From positions 1,729,001-1,793,000 of the forward strand of contig NZ_CP107716.1 of assembly GCF_025854335.1 (NCBI RefSeq): 64,000 bases of DNA. The letters run 5' to 3'. The DNA comes from Pelagibacterium flavum. Its GTDB lineage: Bacteria; Pseudomonadota; Alphaproteobacteria; Rhizobiales; Devosiaceae. Positions within the stretch are counted from its first letter, which is position 1. Each line of letters starts with the position of its first letter. The position numbers were made by a program, and so were the translations under genes. Positions 62,441 to 64,000 of this stretch are shown in pieces. Below the pieces are notes generated by a model that was not told where the DNA came from, did not search any database, and worked only from the letters and a program-made list of their open reading frames with translations.

Positions 62441-62494
62441 AAATCGTGCTTGCCCACAAGGCATGAACCGGACAGAGTGGCGAGACACCCTCGG

Positions 62495-62568
62495 GCGGGT
62501 GTAGCTCAATGGTAGAGCAGAAGCCTTCCAAGCTTACGACGAGGGTTCGATTCCCTTCACCCGCTCCA
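62495..62568 (+). tRNA. tRNA-Gly (TCC)
   Basis: 74 nt with an encoded CCA. Acceptor GCGGGTG pairs with CACCCGC; the anticodon loop CTTCCAA gives TCC. It lies 54 nt after tRNA-Tyr and probably shares its transcript. The 245 nt after it hold nothing recognisable before livG. Confidence 0.97.
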
Positions 62569-62814
62569 TTCACACCAAAATTCCAGAGACGTTCCCCGGT
62601 CCGATTTGGTTGCCGAGAGGCGGACTTCGCCTGATTTTGCAGCCAGCCATGAGGTGTGGTGCCTCGCCTGAACTGGCCGAAATCCCGAAAAGCGTAGCTA
62701 CTACAACCGGTTAAAGAAGCCTTCGCCGCGCCATCCAGCAAAAACAAACCGGCTTGCGTGTTTGTTTGTTGATTGCTAGCCTTCTCCCAGTCGGACAGAG
62801 GGGTTTGGACGACA

Positions 62815-63585
62815 ATGCTGGAAGTACGGAACATGACCGTCCGGTTTGGCGGCTTCAAGGCTGTTGATGACCTGGATCTGGACGTTGATGCAGGCAAACT
62901 CACCGCGTTGATCGGCCCAAACGGGGCCGGCAAGACCACGTTCTTTAACGCTGTCTCGGGCCTGATCAGGCCCAATGAGGGGTGTGTTCGTCTTAACGGA
63001 CACGACATCACGGGAGCCAGGCCGTATCAGATTACTGCGGCCGGAATGCTGCGGAGCTTCCAGATAGCGCGCGGGTTTCCGCGACTGACGGTCTTTGAGC
63101 ATCTGATGCTCTACGATCAGCATAACCCCGGTGAAAACATCGTCACCGCGCTTTTCGGCGGATGGCGCAAGCGCGAGGGCGAGACCGCCGAGCGGGCTCT
63201 GGGTGTCGCGCGCCGTCTCGAGATCGATCATGTCCTCGACAATCGCGTGACCGAAATTTCCGGCGGCCAGAAGAAGCTGCTCGAAATCGGGCGCGGTTTG
63301 ATGGCCGAGCCGGATCTTCTCCTGCTCGACGAGCCGGTTGCCGGCGTCAATCCCACCCTGGCCGAACAAATCGGCGACAGGTTGCGGGATCTCGTTGCGG
63401 GCGGGCTGACCATCCTGCTCATCGAGCACGACATGGCTCTGGTTGGTCGCATCGCCGACCATGTCATCGTCATGGCCGAAGGCAAGCAACTGGCCACCGG
63501 ACGCTTTGAAGAGGTGCGCAACGACACCAATGTGCAGAACGCCTATCTGGGGGGAGGGGGCATCGACCATGCTGTCGGTCAGTAA
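62815..63585 (+). CDS. livG: branched-chain amino-acid ABC transporter ATPase LivG-type
   Basis: 256 residues. Walker A GPNGAGKTT (34-42), SFQIARGFPRLTVFEHLMLYDQ, signature ISGGQKKLLEIGRG, Walker B LLLLDEPVAGVNP and H-loop LLIEHDMAL, all typical of LivG. The start at 62815 follows the in-frame upstream ORF, which lacks conservation. It overlaps the livF start by 17 nt. Permease and binding-protein genes are not in the window and would follow to the right. Substrates of Liv-type systems include amides and urea as well as amino acids. Confidence 0.93.
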   Translation: MLEVRNMTVRFGGFKAVDDLDLDVDAGKLTALIGPNGAGKTTFFNAVSGLIRPNEGCVRLNGHDITGARPYQITAAGMLRSFQIARGFPRLTVFEHLMLYDQHNPGENIVTALFGGWRKREGETAERALGVARRLEIDHVLDNRVTEISGGQKKLLEIGRGLMAEPDLLLLDEPVAGVNPTLAEQIGDRLRDLVAGGLTILLIEHDMALVGRIADHVIVMAEGKQLATGRFEEVRNDTNVQNAYLGGGGIDHAVGQ

Positions 63586-64000
63586 CCTGGTTGGCGGCTA
63601 TGGCGCCGCCGATGAGATCGTCAAAGGGGTCAGCTTCAACGCGGTTCGCGGTGAAGTGCTCACCATCATCGGCCCGAACGGGGCCGGAAAATCCACAGCG
63701 CTCAAGCTGGTGGCCGGTTTGCTCGTCACCAAATCGGGTTCGGTCACCCTCGATGGCAATGCTCTGACGACGCTCGATCCGCAGAGCCGTGCACGTCATG
63801 GCATGGTCTTTGTGCCTCAAGAGCACAATGTGTTCGGCGCTCTTTCGGTCGCAGAGAACCTCTCAAGGCAGGAAAAGGAGCGGTCTGAAGACATATTTGC
63901 CCGCTTTCCAGCTCTCAAGGAACGCCGCCGGAATGCTGCTGCGTCGCTTTCGGGTGGACAGCGCCAGACCCTCGCCATGGCCATAGCGATGATGGCATCG
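63569..64000 (+). CDS. livF: branched-chain amino-acid ABC transporter ATPase LivF-type, 3' truncated by the window
   Basis: The first 144 residues are visible: MLSVSNLVGGYGAADEIVKG, Walker A GPNGAGKST, the LivF block GMVFVPQEHNVFGALSVAENL and the signature SLSGGQRQTLAMA. The segment between ENL and FARFPALKERR is shorter than usual. The window ends inside the gene, so its C-terminus is unseen. It begins inside livG and completes the ATPase pair. Confidence 0.9.
   Translation, partial: MLSVSNLVGGYGAADEIVKGVSFNAVRGEVLTIIGPNGAGKSTALKLVAGLLVTKSGSVTLDGNALTTLDPQSRARHGMVFVPQEHNVFGALSVAENLSRQEKERSEDIFARFPALKERRRNAAASLSGGQRQTLAMAIAMMAS

Noticed and set aside
52717..62568. tRNA genes as integration sites
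   Set aside because: No integrase or duplicated tRNA 3' end is present near tRNA-Thr, tRNA-Tyr or tRNA-Gly.
1..64000. Prophage, insertion sequence, CRISPR or defence island
   Set aside because: No integrase, transposase, Cas, restriction-modification or toxin-antitoxin gene and no regularly spaced repeats were seen.

Overview
The window is a gene-dense, high-GC stretch of alphaproteobacterial chromosome. The gene families point to Hyphomicrobiales, possibly a Devosia/Pelagibacterium-like genus. The evidence is the purC-purS pair next to a DUF1476 (ATP synthase zeta) gene, cysE followed by a DUF3126 gene, DctB/DctD-type regulators beside a TAXI-TRAP transporter, and several small families common in that order (DUF6481, PAS_5, the zinc-finger zf-CHCC family). 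The taxonomic call is inference from gene content, not a search result. No phage, insertion sequence, integrase, CRISPR array, replication origin or rRNA operon was seen.

Layout. 1-7.6 kb: purine synthesis (purS, purC, purB), the ATP synthase zeta gene, an ArsR/SRPBCC pair, a divergent ClpP paralogue, rpe and a DMT permease. 7.7-17.3 kb: ccdA, a GNAT-like protein, a minus-strand group (radC, map, sfsA, DUF3088), cinA-like/gpt/ASCH, tRNA-Leu, a run of small mostly unknown minus-strand genes, and a TipAS-type MerR regulator with a recognisable MerR promoter. 17.3-25 kb: a fused TRAP permease and TAXI binding protein transcribed away from a dctB-dctD-like two-component system; the gap between them carries a candidate sigma-54 promoter and an upstream dyad. 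25-34 kb: gntK/gnd, an MFS pump, a flavin monooxygenase, cysE-DUF3126 and a BCCT osmolyte carrier. 34-44.7 kb: a polar amino-acid ABC transporter, cell-envelope and signalling proteins (transglutaminase-like peptidase, SleB-like hydrolase, tandem PilZ, PAS_5, rhomboid), hisI, folE, and an overlapping NifU-like/yidD/GFA operon. 44.7-52.8 kb: thrS, a 0.6-kb hairpin-rich gap, a periplasmic beta-type protein, a nitroreductase, an SLT-domain protein, a DUF2336 protein, nadK, an HdeD-like protein and tRNA-Thr. 52.9-64 kb: an Old Yellow Enzyme, a ROK regulator divergent from xylFHG, class III alcohol dehydrogenase, a YaiI protein, a polysaccharide deacetylase, rlmB, tRNA-Tyr, tRNA-Gly, and livG with livF running off the right edge.

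How it fits together. The theme is nutrient uptake plus core metabolism: TAXI-TRAP for organic acids, xylFHG for a pentose, a polar amino-acid ABC system, Liv-type ABC ATPases and BCCT for osmolytes, with gnd, gntK and rpe in the pentose-phosphate/gluconate branch. I found no clearly new multi-gene system. The most useful new observations are regulatory: the sigma-54/UAS arrangement for the TRAP operon, the MerR 19-bp-spacer promoter, and a set of perfect inverted repeats that no gene explains.
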